A stretch of DNA of 37,349 nucleotides from positions 1 to 37,349 of the forward strand of contig NZ_LJHV01000022.1 in NCBI RefSeq assembly GCF_001296025.1, read 5' to 3'. Under the pieces are notes generated by a model, which was given only the letters and a program-made list of their open reading frames with translations, did not search any database and was not told the DNA's origin. The stretch comes from Porphyrobacter sp. AAP60 (GTDB taxonomy: Bacteria > Pseudomonadota > Alphaproteobacteria > Sphingomonadales > Sphingomonadaceae). Below are positions 15,974 to 24,193 of the stretch, piece by piece. A program made the position numbers and the translations under genes. How positions within the stretch are numbered: the stretch's first letter is position 1; every line of letters starts with the position of its first letter.

Positions 15974-16768
15974 ATGAAGATCGAACCGGGCTTGGCAGCG
16001 GTGGTCACCGGCGGCGCAAGCGGGCTGGGCAAGGCCAGCGCCAAGGCCTTTGCCGATGCCGGCATGAAGGTCGCCATTTTCGATATCAATGATGAAGCGG
16101 GCGAGGCCCACGCGGCAGACATCGGCGGCACTTTCCACCATGTCGACATCATGGACGAGGCCAGCGTCGAAGCCGGTTTCGCCGCCGCCCGCGCCGCCCA
16201 CGGGCAGGAACGGGTAACCTTGCACTGCGCAATGGCTTCGCGGCGCGGCAAGACGCTGGGCTGGGATAAGGAAGCAGGCACGTTCAAGCGCCTTTCGACC
16301 GAGGATTACGCCTTCGGGGCCGAGGGCATTCTGGTCGCCAGTTACCGTGTCGCCAGCATTTCGGCGCTGGGGATGGCGAATGCCGATCCGGCCAACGATG
16401 ATGGCGAACGCGGATGCATCATCCTCACCGCCAGCGTCGCCGCGCAGGACGGGCAGATCGGGCAGGTGATCTATGGTTCGTGCAAGGCGGGAGTGAACGG
16501 TCTTGTCCTGCCCATGGCGCGCGATCTGATGGATATGGGCATCCGCGTGAACTCGGTCATGCCCGGCATCTTTGCCACCCCGCTGATGCTGGGGATGAAA
16601 GACCGCAACCCGCCGATGTGGGCGCAATTGAACGCTTCTGTCCCCTTCCCCAAGCGTTTGGGTGAGCCGGAGGAATTTGCCTCGCTGGTTTTGGAGATCG
16701 CGCGCAACAGCTATATCAACGGCCACCAGTTCCGGCTGGACGGGGCGATCAGAATGCCGCCTAAGTAA
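15974..16768 (+). CDS. Short-chain dehydrogenase/reductase, type II 3-hydroxyacyl-CoA dehydrogenase-like
   Basis: This classical SDR has TGGASGLG (12-19) for NAD(H), FDIND after strand 2 whose Asp favours NAD over NADP, catalytic Ser154, Tyr167 and Lys171 (YGSCK), and PGIFATPLM. Overall resemblance is to the HSD17B10 / 3-hydroxy-2-methylbutyryl-CoA dehydrogenase group, also seen in LTASVAAQDGQIGQ and the C-terminal INGHQFRLDGAIRMPP. The usual NNAG motif is replaced by CAMAS. The enzyme probably oxidises a 3-hydroxyacyl-CoA or a steroid-like alcohol. A good AGGGAGAG precedes the ATG. It is divergent from the phosphatase and is followed by a palindromic repeat. Confidence 0.9.
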   Translation: MKIEPGLAAVVTGGASGLGKASAKAFADAGMKVAIFDINDEAGEAHAADIGGTFHHVDIMDEASVEAGFAAARAAHGQERVTLHCAMASRRGKTLGWDKEAGTFKRLSTEDYAFGAEGILVASYRVASISALGMANADPANDDGERGCIILTASVAAQDGQIGQVIYGSCKAGVNGLVLPMARDLMDMGIRVNSVMPGIFATPLMLGMKDRNPPMWAQLNASVPFPKRLGEPEEFASLVLEIARNSYINGHQFRLDGAIRMPPK

Positions 16769-16782
16769 ACGCTTACCCCGCG

Positions 16783-16886
16783 TCGTCATTGCGAGGAGCC
16801 GCAGGCGACGTGGCAATCCATGAATGAACCTCGCCGCGTGCGGAAGCGGTTGGCCATGGATTGCTTCGCTTCGCTCGCAATGACGA
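16783..16886 (+). repeat. ~104-bp interspersed palindromic repeat, copy 3
   Basis: Starts TCGTCATTGCGAGGAGCCGC and ends TTCGCTCGCAATGACGA, same orientation as copy 2 and inverted to copy 1. It fills nearly all of the gap between the SDR and the alcohol dehydrogenase. Its final bases run directly into GAGGAG (16885-16890), which is the ribosome binding site of the next gene. Confidence 0.85.
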
Positions 16887-16898
16887 GGAGATACGAAA

Positions 16899-17969
16899 AT
16901 GACCACCGCCACCAACGAATATCCCACCAAGGCATACGGCGCGACCGCGCCTGACAGCGGGGTCGGGCCGATGCAGATCACCCGGCGGGGGCTGCGCCAT
17001 GACGATGTGCTGATCGAAATCACGCATTGCGGCATCTGCCATTCCGATCTTCATTCGGCCCGCAATGACTGGGGCGGAACCACCTATCCGATCGTGCCGG
17101 GCCACGAGATCGTAGGCACGGTCAGCGCGATTGGCGACAGCGTTACCCGCCATGCCGTCGGCGACCGGGTGGCAATCGGCTGCATGGTCGATTCCTGCCT
17201 CGAATGTTCGCATTGCGAGGCTGATCTCGAACAATACTGCAAATCGGGCGGCATGACCGGCACCTATAACGGCACTGACCGGCGCGATGGCACCCAGACA
17301 TTTGGCGGCTATTCCGAACGGATCGTGTGCCGCGAGGAGTTCGTGCTGCGGCTACCCGCCAGCCTGCCAAGCGCCGAAGCTGCGCCGTTGCTGTGCGCCG
17401 GGATCACATCTTACAGCCCCTTGCGCACATGGAAGGTCGGGCCGGGCAGCAAGGTCGCCGTCGCCGGGCTGGGCGGTCTGGGTCACATGGGGGTGAAGCT
17501 GGCAGCCGCGATGGGGGCCGAGGTTACTGTGCTCAGCCGCAGCGAAAGCAAGCGCGACGATGCGGCCAAGCTGGGCGCGCACGCCTTCCTCAATACCGAG
17601 GATAAAGCCGCCATGAAGGCCGCACGCGGCACCTTCGACATGGTGCTCAACACCATCCCCGTGCGCCACGATGTGGTGCCTTACCTGCACCTGCTGCGGA
17701 TTGACGGGGTGCAGGTGCTGGTCGGCCTGATCGGCCCGATGCCCGAAATCCACACCGGCGTGTTACTGGGCCGCAAGGTGCTGACCGGCAGCGGCATCGG
17801 CGGGTTGGCCGAAACGCAGGAAATGCTCGATTTCTGCGCCGAAAAGAACATCCTGCCCGAGATCGAGGTCATCGCGATGCAGGATATCGCCGCCGCCTAT
17901 GACCGGATGGAGGCGAGCGACATCAAGTATCGCTTTGTGATCGACATGGAGAGCCTGCGCGCAGCCTGA
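16899..17969 (+). CDS. Zinc-dependent NAD(P) alcohol dehydrogenase (cinnamyl-alcohol / YahK type)
   Basis: The 356-residue medium-chain dehydrogenase has the catalytic zinc ligands Cys44 (HCGICHSD), His69-Glu70 (GHEIVG) and Cys166, four structural-zinc cysteines at 100, 103, 106 and 114, and the nucleotide motif AGLGGLGHMG (189-198) followed by LSRSESK, whose Ser-Arg after strand 2 suggests NADP(H). This is the layout of the CAD/YahK aldehyde reductases, which reduce a broad range of aldehydes. The start ATG is 8 bases after GAGGAG, which is shared with the edge of palindromic repeat copy 3. A GC-rich hairpin follows 41 bases after the stop. Confidence 0.93.
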   Translation: MTTATNEYPTKAYGATAPDSGVGPMQITRRGLRHDDVLIEITHCGICHSDLHSARNDWGGTTYPIVPGHEIVGTVSAIGDSVTRHAVGDRVAIGCMVDSCLECSHCEADLEQYCKSGGMTGTYNGTDRRDGTQTFGGYSERIVCREEFVLRLPASLPSAEAAPLLCAGITSYSPLRTWKVGPGSKVAVAGLGGLGHMGVKLAAAMGAEVTVLSRSESKRDDAAKLGAHAFLNTEDKAAMKAARGTFDMVLNTIPVRHDVVPYLHLLRIDGVQVLVGLIGPMPEIHTGVLLGRKVLTGSGIGGLAETQEMLDFCAEKNILPEIEVIAMQDIAAAYDRMEASDIKYRFVIDMESLRAA

Positions 17970-18009
17970 TGCAGTGATGCATGTTTGCAACGCAATAAAT
18001 GCAATACAC

Positions 18010-18045
18010 GCACCGCCTGCGGCAAAACATTTGTGCAGGCGGTGC
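18010..18045. terminator. 11-bp perfect stem-loop after the alcohol dehydrogenase gene
   Basis: GCACCGCCTGC (18010-18020) pairs perfectly with GCAGGCGGTGC (18035-18045) across a 14-base loop rich in A and T. No T-run follows on either strand, so it is a terminator only in a loose sense; it could also act in the leader of the porin gene that starts at 18152. The remainder of the 182-base gap shows no gene. Confidence 0.5.
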
Positions 18046-18151
18046 GAATCTGGCACGCCTAATCCTGCAGTAACGGTAGCCCGCCCATAAATCAGAGGCA
18101 CCGTGCAGCACGCAGGTGGAACGATCCAAACCTCTCTATGGAGCGTTCCTT

Positions 18152-19135
18152 ATGTCCATTCGTTTTGCTTCGGCTGCTTCGGCCGTCGCGTTCATCGCCA
18201 GCTTTGCCACGCCCGCCTTTGCGAGCGATACCGAAGCTGCTGTTGTCGGCCCGGTCGATAACGCCGCCACCGAAATCACCGGCACCGAAATCACCATCGC
18301 GCCGGACGCTGCTGTCGCCCTGCGCGCAATCGAGCCGATCGATCTCGCCACGGCCAGCTATCAGTCGGATGCGGAACCGGCCATCACCGTATCGGGCAGC
18401 GCCACGCTCACCTCGGATTACCGCTTCCGCGGCGTTTCGCAGACCGATGAAGGCATGGCGATCCAGGGCGGCTTCACCATCAGCCACGCAAGCGGGGCCT
18501 ATATCGGCACCTGGGGTTCGAACCTTGCTGGCTGGGGCACCTTTGGCGGCGCCAACATGGAACTCGATATCTTCGCCGGCTATGCCATGCCGGTTGGTGA
18601 AGGCACGCTGGATGTCGGCGGCACCTGGTTCATGTATCCCAGCGGCGCAGACACCACCGACTTTGTCGAATTCTATGCCAAGCTTTCGGGCGATGCCGGC
18701 CCGCTTTCGCTGACCGCCGGTGTGGCCTATGCCCCGTCGCAGGAAGCGCTGGGCAAGGTGTTCCTGACCGGCGCGGCTGCGGCTGCGGGCATTCCCGATG
18801 ATGCGGGCGACAAGGAAGACAACCTCTACCTGTTCGGCGATGCCAGCTTCGCCATCCCTGACAGCCCGCTTTCGATCAGCGCCCACCTCGGTTATTCGGA
18901 TGGCAACGCGGGCCTTGGCCCCAATGGCACCAGCATCGCGCCGACCGGCACTTATTTCGATTGGTCGGTGACTGCGGCGGTCACGGCTCTGCCGGGCCTC
19001 GATCTGGCGGTCGCCTATGTCGATACCGACATTTCGCAGGCTGAAAGCGCCTATCTGCTGCCAAACTTTGCCAAGCTGGATGGCGGCAGGATTGCCGGCA
19101 GCACCATCGTGTTCTCGGTTACTGCATCGTTCTGA
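18152..19135 (+). CDS. TorF family putative outer-membrane porin
   Basis: A signal peptide (MSIRFASAASAVAFIASFATPAFA) is followed by a low-complexity Ala/Thr/Ile-rich stretch and then the barrel domain opening VSGSATLTSDYRFRGVSQTDEGMAIQGGF, the hallmark of the TorF / 'TIGR02001' putative porin family. The protein ends with a C-terminal Phe (VFSVTASF), as outer-membrane barrels do. Length is 327 residues. ATG at 18152 follows GGAG (18140-18143) by 8 bases; an upstream GTG at 18116 would only add residues ahead of the signal peptide. A textbook terminator follows, so it is probably monocistronic. The permeating solute is unknown. Confidence 0.87.
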   Translation: MSIRFASAASAVAFIASFATPAFASDTEAAVVGPVDNAATEITGTEITIAPDAAVALRAIEPIDLATASYQSDAEPAITVSGSATLTSDYRFRGVSQTDEGMAIQGGFTISHASGAYIGTWGSNLAGWGTFGGANMELDIFAGYAMPVGEGTLDVGGTWFMYPSGADTTDFVEFYAKLSGDAGPLSLTAGVAYAPSQEALGKVFLTGAAAAAGIPDDAGDKEDNLYLFGDASFAIPDSPLSISAHLGYSDGNAGLGPNGTSIAPTGTYFDWSVTAAVTALPGLDLAVAYVDTDISQAESAYLLPNFAKLDGGRIAGSTIVFSVTASF

Positions 19136-19154
19136 TCGCAAGCCGCGTGACATG

Positions 19155-19195
19155 AAGGGGCGCCTTGCCAATGCGGCAGGGCGCCCTTTCCTTTT
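19155..19195 (+). terminator. Intrinsic terminator of the TorF-like porin gene
   Basis: AAGGGGCGCCTTGCC and GGCAGGGCGCCCTT form a long GC-rich stem with one mismatch and one bulge, loop AATGC, followed by TTTCCTTTT. It starts 20 bases after the porin stop. Confidence 0.85.
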
Positions 19196-19251
19196 GCCCG
19201 CCGTCCCGATAGGTTTCGCGCAACAACCTGATCACAGGTGCACGGAGAGGG

Positions 19252-21534
19252 ATGATGATGCGGATTTCGGTTCTTGCGGCAGTGGCCGCTGCGGCAGCTT
19301 TGGCTCCGGCGAGCGAGGCCGCGGCGGGCAAACGCTATCAGGCCAGCATCACCCGCACCACTTTCGGCATTCCCCATATCGAAGCGCGCACCTGGCAGGG
19401 CGTCGGCTACGGGGTCGCCTATGCCTATGCGCAAGACAACCTGTGCCTGCTGGCCGAGGAGTTTGCCACGGTCGCGGGTGAACGCTCGCGCCACTTCGGG
19501 CCAGAGGCAAAGGCGGTGCTGGGGTTTCAGGAGGTCGATAATCTCGCCTCCGACACGTTCTTTCGCGCGGTGATCGATCTGCCAGCCTTGCGTGACGGCG
19601 TGAAAGGGCAGGCGCGCGAGGCACAGCTGCTCGCCGAAGGCTATGTCGCCGGATATAACCGCTTTCTCAAGGATGCAGGCGCGGAAGGCGTTCCGGCGGA
19701 CTGCCGCGGCAAGCCGTGGGTGCGCCCGATCACCATGGATGATCTGCTGCGCCTGACCGAAAAGCAGATGCTGCTGGCAAGCTCGCTGGCGCTTGCCCCC
19801 GGCATCGCCGGTGCCGCGCCTCCGGGCGAAGCGCAGGCCAAGGTTGCGATGACACTACCAAGGCAAGACGAACTCGGCATCGGCAGCAATGGCTGGGCCT
19901 TCGGCGGCGATGCCACGGCGGACGGGCGCGGGCTGGTGATCGGCAATCCGCACTTTCCGTGGAACGGGCCGAGCCGGTTCTGGCAGATGCATGTCTCCGG
20001 CCCTGATGGCTATGATGCGATGGGTGTGGGGATTGCGGGCAGCCCGATCCCGACGCTGGGCTTCAACCGCGATGTCGCCTGGACCCACACCGTCACCGCC
20101 GCGCGCCATTTCACCCTGTACCAGCTGACACTCGATCCGGCTGATCCGACCCGCTATCTGGTCGACGGGCAAAGCGTGGCGATGGAACCGCACAGCATCA
20201 CCGTGCCGATGCCCGAAGGCACGCCGGACGTTACCCGTACGCTTTACAGCACCCGCTTCGGCCCGGTGGTTGTCATCCCGCAATCGGGTGTGACGTGGAG
20301 CGCCGCCAACGCCTTTGCAATGAAGGATGCCAATCGCGGCAACCTGCGCGCGATCGAAACGTGGCTGCGCATCGGACAGGCGAAAAACGTGGGCGATATC
20401 CAGTCCGCGGTCAGCGAAACGCTGGGTATTCCGTGGGTCAACACCATCGCGGCGGATCGCAATGGCGATGCGCTCCATGCCGATGTCACCGCCGTACCCA
20501 ATGTCTCGGCAGACAAGATCAAGGCCTGCTCCACGCCGATTTCCGGCCTATTCGCCTCGCTCGCCACGTTGCTCGACGGGGCGCGGGCGGAATGCGATTG
20601 GGACGCGGCGGCAGGCACGCCCGAACCCGGCCTGATGCCCGCAAGCGATCAGGCCGCCACTATCCGGCGCGATTACCTCACCAATTCCAACGACAGCTAC
20701 TGGATAAGCAATCCGCGCATCCCGCACCCCGCGCTGTCCCCGATCCTCGGCAAGCACGCCGCCGAGTTGACCCTGCGCACCCGTTCCAATTTCACCGAGA
20801 CCGAGGCGCTGCTCGCCAGCGGCAAGGTCGATCACGCCAGCGCCAAAGCGATGGCCTTCGCCAACAAGAGCCTTGCTGCCGATATGGCGGTAGACCCGCT
20901 GCTCGCGCTGTGCGCGCGTCAGAACGATGCGGCTACCGACACAGCACGCGGCTGCGCGGCGCTGGCCGGATGGGATCGCCGCTACGAGGCATCGAGCAAG
21001 GGCGCAGCCCTGTTCCGCGCCTTCTGGGCAAAGGCCGCGCGCGTGCCCGGCCTGTGGGCGGTGCCGTTCGACCCGGCCGATCCGGTGAACACCCCGCGCG
21101 ATATCGCCGCTGACACAGCGGGCGACAAGTTGCTCGGCGCACTGGGTGAAGCGGTGGGCGAACTTGACGCGGCAGGCATCGCGCTCGACGCCGAATGGGG
21201 TAGCGTGCAGCAATGGCGCGTGGGCGATGAAGGCATCCCGATCCACGGCGGCCCCGGCACCGCAGGCGTGCTCAACTATCAGGACGCCCGCCCTGCCCCC
21301 GGCGGCGGATTGGTGCCGGTGCACGGGACAAGCTATATCCAGATCGTCGGCTTCGATGATGCCGGGCCGGTGGCGGACGCGGTCCTCAGCTACAGCCAGT
21401 CGACCGATCCGGCCTCGCCCCACTTTGCCGATCAGACCCGCGCCTATGCGGCCAAGCAGTGGCACCGCCTGCCGTTCGACAGGCGCGCTATCCGCGCCGC
21501 CGCGATTGGCAAGACCAAACGGATTGCGGAATAA
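19252..21534 (+). CDS. Penicillin-acylase family Ntn hydrolase (possible N-acyl-homoserine lactone acylase)
   Basis: The 760-residue precursor has a signal peptide (to about residue 24), an alpha chain with TTFGIPHIEARTW and GYVAGYNRFL, and the self-cleavage site at Gly211-Ser212 (ELGIGSNGWAFGG), where Ser becomes the N-terminal nucleophile of the beta chain. DGRGLVIGNPHFPW follows as expected, and a conserved Asn in NSNDSYWISNPRIP supports the oxyanion hole. This pattern fits the periplasmic PvdQ/QuiP/AAC branch that cleaves long-chain N-acyl homoserine lactones, aculeacin or related acyl amides; penicillin itself is less likely. GGAGAGGG precedes the ATG. No luxI/luxR genes are near. The substrate is inferred, not shown. 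Confidence 0.9.
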   Translation: MMMRISVLAAVAAAAALAPASEAAAGKRYQASITRTTFGIPHIEARTWQGVGYGVAYAYAQDNLCLLAEEFATVAGERSRHFGPEAKAVLGFQEVDNLASDTFFRAVIDLPALRDGVKGQAREAQLLAEGYVAGYNRFLKDAGAEGVPADCRGKPWVRPITMDDLLRLTEKQMLLASSLALAPGIAGAAPPGEAQAKVAMTLPRQDELGIGSNGWAFGGDATADGRGLVIGNPHFPWNGPSRFWQMHVSGPDGYDAMGVGIAGSPIPTLGFNRDVAWTHTVTAARHFTLYQLTLDPADPTRYLVDGQSVAMEPHSITVPMPEGTPDVTRTLYSTRFGPVVVIPQSGVTWSAANAFAMKDANRGNLRAIETWLRIGQAKNVGDIQSAVSETLGIPWVNTIAADRNGDALHADVTAVPNVSADKIKACSTPISGLFASLATLLDGARAECDWDAAAGTPEPGLMPASDQAATIRRDYLTNSNDSYWISNPRIPHPALSPILGKHAAELTLRTRSNFTETEALLASGKVDHASAKAMAFANKSLAADMAVDPLLALCARQNDAATDTARGCAALAGWDRRYEASSKGAALFRAFWAKAARVPGLWAVPFDPADPVNTPRDIAADTAGDKLLGALGEAVGELDAAGIALDAEWGSVQQWRVGDEGIPIHGGPGTAGVLNYQDARPAPGGGLVPVHGTSYIQIVGFDDAGPVADAVLSYSQSTDPASPHFADQTRAYAAKQWHRLPFDRRAIRAAAIGKTKRIAE

Positions 21535-21624
21535 ACGGCAGGGGCTGGCGCGCGGCGGGCTGCTTTCGGCAGCAAACCCCGCACGGGTAAGCCCGCTGGT
21601 TTCGGAAACACGACCAGCTGCGGT

Positions 21625-21652
21625 TTGACCCTGCGGCTTGCATCCCTATTGT
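21625..21652 (+). promoter_or_regulatory. Sigma70-like promoter abutting otsB (possible leaderless transcript)
   Basis: TTGACC (21625-21630) and TATTGT (21647-21652) are separated by 16 bases. A start seven bases past the -10 box would fall at the A of the otsB ATG (21660), and no Shine-Dalgarno precedes that ATG. Two small hairpins (around 21567 and 21596-21619) precede it in the 125-base gap after the acylase gene. Confidence 0.4.
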
Positions 21653-21659
21653 TGGCGGC

Positions 21660-22403
21660 ATGACAATCGTCAGCCCGCACCTCCCTGCTCCGCCTTCATT
21701 GCTGAACCTGATAGACGAGAGCCGCCTCGCACTGTTCCTCGATTTCGACGGAACGCTGGTCGATATCGCGGCAAAGCCCGATGCGGTCACGGTGCCGCAC
21801 GGGCTGCGGCAAGGGCTGGACCGCCTCAGCCAGCGGCTGGGCGGCGCGCTGGCGCTGGTGACCGGACGGAGCATCGACAATCTGGAAGACTTCCTCGGCC
21901 AGCCGAAGGTTCACCTCGCAGGATCGCATGGCGGCGATGTGCGCGCGCCCGGCGGGGTGAGCTTGCGCGAAGGCCGCCCCTTGCCCGCACCGGTGATCGA
22001 GGCGTTGAACAGCTTTGCTGCCGCCCACGGCCTGCTTTACGAACGCAAGGCCCACGGCGGGGCGCTGCATTACCGCAAGCACCCGGAGCGGGAGGCCGAT
22101 GCACGCGATTTCGCCGCCGAACTGGCCGACAAACACGGCCTTGCCACCAAGACGGGCAAATGCGTGATCGAACTGGTCTGGCCCGGCGCTGACAAGGGCG
22201 GCGCGGTCGATCTGCTGGCTGCCCGCGCTCCGTTCAAGGGAGCAACGCCGGTCTTCATCGGTGACGACGTGACCGATGAAGACGGCTTTGCCGCCTGCGC
22301 CCGGCTGGGCGGCTTCGGCATCGCGGTGGGCGAACGGCCATCGGCCACCGCCCGCTATTCCCTCTCTACCGTAAAGGATGTGCACACGTGGCTGGAACTG
22401 TAA
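21660..22403 (+). CDS. otsB: Trehalose-6-phosphate phosphatase
   Basis: OtsB removes phosphate from trehalose 6-phosphate. The HAD-superfamily motifs are clear: DFDGTLVDI (28-36) with nucleophile Asp28 and acid/base Asp30, LVTGRS as motif II, and GDDVTDED (201-208) as the metal-binding motif. Length (247 residues) fits bacterial OtsB. The gene opens the trehalose operon and overlaps the next gene by 16 bases. In this operon the phosphatase precedes the synthase, separated from it by a GH15 glycosidase gene. Confidence 0.95.
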   Translation: MTIVSPHLPAPPSLLNLIDESRLALFLDFDGTLVDIAAKPDAVTVPHGLRQGLDRLSQRLGGALALVTGRSIDNLEDFLGQPKVHLAGSHGGDVRAPGGVSLREGRPLPAPVIEALNSFAAAHGLLYERKAHGGALHYRKHPEREADARDFAAELADKHGLATKTGKCVIELVWPGADKGGAVDLLAARAPFKGATPVFIGDDVTDEDGFAACARLGGFGIAVGERPSATARYSLSTVKDVHTWLEL

Positions 22404-24193
22404 CGCCCGATCTCGAACTCTGGCCGATCGGCAATTGCCAGATCAGCGCCCTGATCGACCGCGCCGGCGCGGTGGTGTGGAGCTGCATTCCGCGGGTCGA
22501 TGGCGATCCGGTGTTCTGTTCGCTGGTCAATGGCGATAACCGCGATGCCGGCATCTGGCAGTTCGAACTGGTGGGACAGGTCAGCGCCACGCAGGAATAT
22601 ATCCGCAACACGCCGATCCTCGTCACGCGGCTCGAAGCGGAAGATGGCAGCGCGGTCGAAGTGCTCGATTTCTGCCCCCGTCACGAAGGCAAGGGGCGGA
22701 TGTACCGGCCCGTGGCGATCAGCCGGATTGTGCGGCCCGTAGCGGGTAGCCCGCGCATCCGCGTGGTGCTGCGCCCGATGCGCGATTACGGCGCGACAAT
22801 TGCCGAAACCACCCACGGCACCAACCACATCCGCTATCTGGTGGGCCGCGAGGCGCTGCGGCTCAGCACCGATGCGCCGATTGGCTATATCCTTGAACAG
22901 CGTGCCTTCCGCGTCGAACAGGATCTGCACTTCTTCCTCGGCCCGGATGAACCCTTCACCGGCAACCTGCGCGAAGAAATCCGCCGGATGGAACAGGCGA
23001 CGCGTTCTTACTGGCAGCAATGGGTGCGCAGCCTTGCCACGCCGTTCGAATGGCAAAGCGAAGTGATCCGCTGTGCCATCACGCTGAAGCTGTGCCAGCA
23101 CGAGGAAACCGGCGCGATTGTCGCCGCGCTGACCACCTCGATCCCCGAAGCCCCCCATTCGGAGCGCAACTGGGATTACCGTTACTGCTGGATCCGCGAT
23201 TCCTATTACACCGTGCAGGCGCTGAACCGCATCGGGGCGCTGGATGTGCTGGAGAAATACCTCGGCTACCTGCGCAATATCGTGGACGCGGCCAAGGGCG
23301 GGCAGATCCAGCCGCTTTATTCGGTGATGGGCGTGGCGGAACTGAACGAGGCTAACGCCGGATCGCTGGCCGGTTATCGCGGGATGGGGCCGGTGCGGGT
23401 CGGCAATGCGGCCTACAAGCAGATCCAGCACGATTGTTATGGCCAGATCGTGCTGCCCACGGTGCAGGGGTTCATCGACCAGCGCCTGCTGCGGATTGCC
23501 GATGATCGCGATTTCGAAAGCCTTGAACAGGTCGGCGAAATGGCCTGGGCGATGCATGACCAGCCCGATGCGGGCCTGTGGGAATTCCGCACGCGGCAGG
23601 AAGTGCACACCTATTCGGCGGTGATGAGCTGGGCCGCGTGTGACAGGCTGGCGATGGCGGCGCAATGGCTCGGCAAGGCTGATCGCGCGGCGCTGTGGCA
23701 GGAACGCGCCGAAGCTATCCGGGCGCGGATCGAGCAGGAGGCATGGGTCGAAAACGGGGCCGAAGGCGGCCATTACGGAGCTAGCTTCGAAAGCGATTAC
23801 CTTGATGCCAGCCTGTTACAGATGGTGGAACTGCGGTTCCTCGCGCCCGATAATCCGCGCTTCCTTTCCACCTTCGCCGCAGTCGAAAAGCAGCTGCGGC
23901 GGGGCGATTTCATGCTGCGCTACGCCGCAGAGGATGATTTCGGCGCGCCCGAAACCGCTTTTAATGTCTGCACCTTCTGGCTGATCGAGGCGCTCTATCT
24001 GGCCGGGCGCGATGATGAGGCCCGGCGTCTGTTCGACACCATGCTGAGCCATGTCACCGCATCGGGCTTGCTGAGCGAGGATCTGGATTACAATACGGGG
24101 GAATTGTGGGGCAATTTCCCCCAGACCTATTCGCTTGTCGGCGTCATCAATTGCGCCGGCCTGTTATCCCAACCATGGAGTAACATCCGATAA
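22388..24193 (+). CDS. Glycoside hydrolase family 15 protein (glucoamylase / trehalase-like)
   Basis: The GTG start at 22388 follows AAGGA by 9 bases and lies inside the end of otsB. The 601-residue product has the N-terminal beta-sandwich of bacterial GH15 (IGNCQISALIDRAGAVVWSCIPRVD) and an (alpha/alpha)6 barrel with WDYRYCWIRDSYY (262-274). Glu399 (GLWEF) fits the family general acid and Glu564 (GLLSEDLD) the general base. GH15 includes glucoamylases, glucodextranases and bacterial trehalases; the position between otsB and otsA suggests trehalose or a related alpha-glucoside. No signal peptide, so it is cytoplasmic. Its TAA stop (24191-24193) is fused to the unusual otsA start. Confidence 0.92.
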   Translation: MAGTVTPDLELWPIGNCQISALIDRAGAVVWSCIPRVDGDPVFCSLVNGDNRDAGIWQFELVGQVSATQEYIRNTPILVTRLEAEDGSAVEVLDFCPRHEGKGRMYRPVAISRIVRPVAGSPRIRVVLRPMRDYGATIAETTHGTNHIRYLVGREALRLSTDAPIGYILEQRAFRVEQDLHFFLGPDEPFTGNLREEIRRMEQATRSYWQQWVRSLATPFEWQSEVIRCAITLKLCQHEETGAIVAALTTSIPEAPHSERNWDYRYCWIRDSYYTVQALNRIGALDVLEKYLGYLRNIVDAAKGGQIQPLYSVMGVAELNEANAGSLAGYRGMGPVRVGNAAYKQIQHDCYGQIVLPTVQGFIDQRLLRIADDRDFESLEQVGEMAWAMHDQPDAGLWEFRTRQEVHTYSAVMSWAACDRLAMAAQWLGKADRAALWQERAEAIRARIEQEAWVENGAEGGHYGASFESDYLDASLLQMVELRFLAPDNPRFLSTFAAVEKQLRRGDFMLRYAAEDDFGAPETAFNVCTFWLIEALYLAGRDDEARRLFDTMLSHVTASGLLSEDLDYNTGELWGNFPQTYSLVGVINCAGLLSQPWSNIR

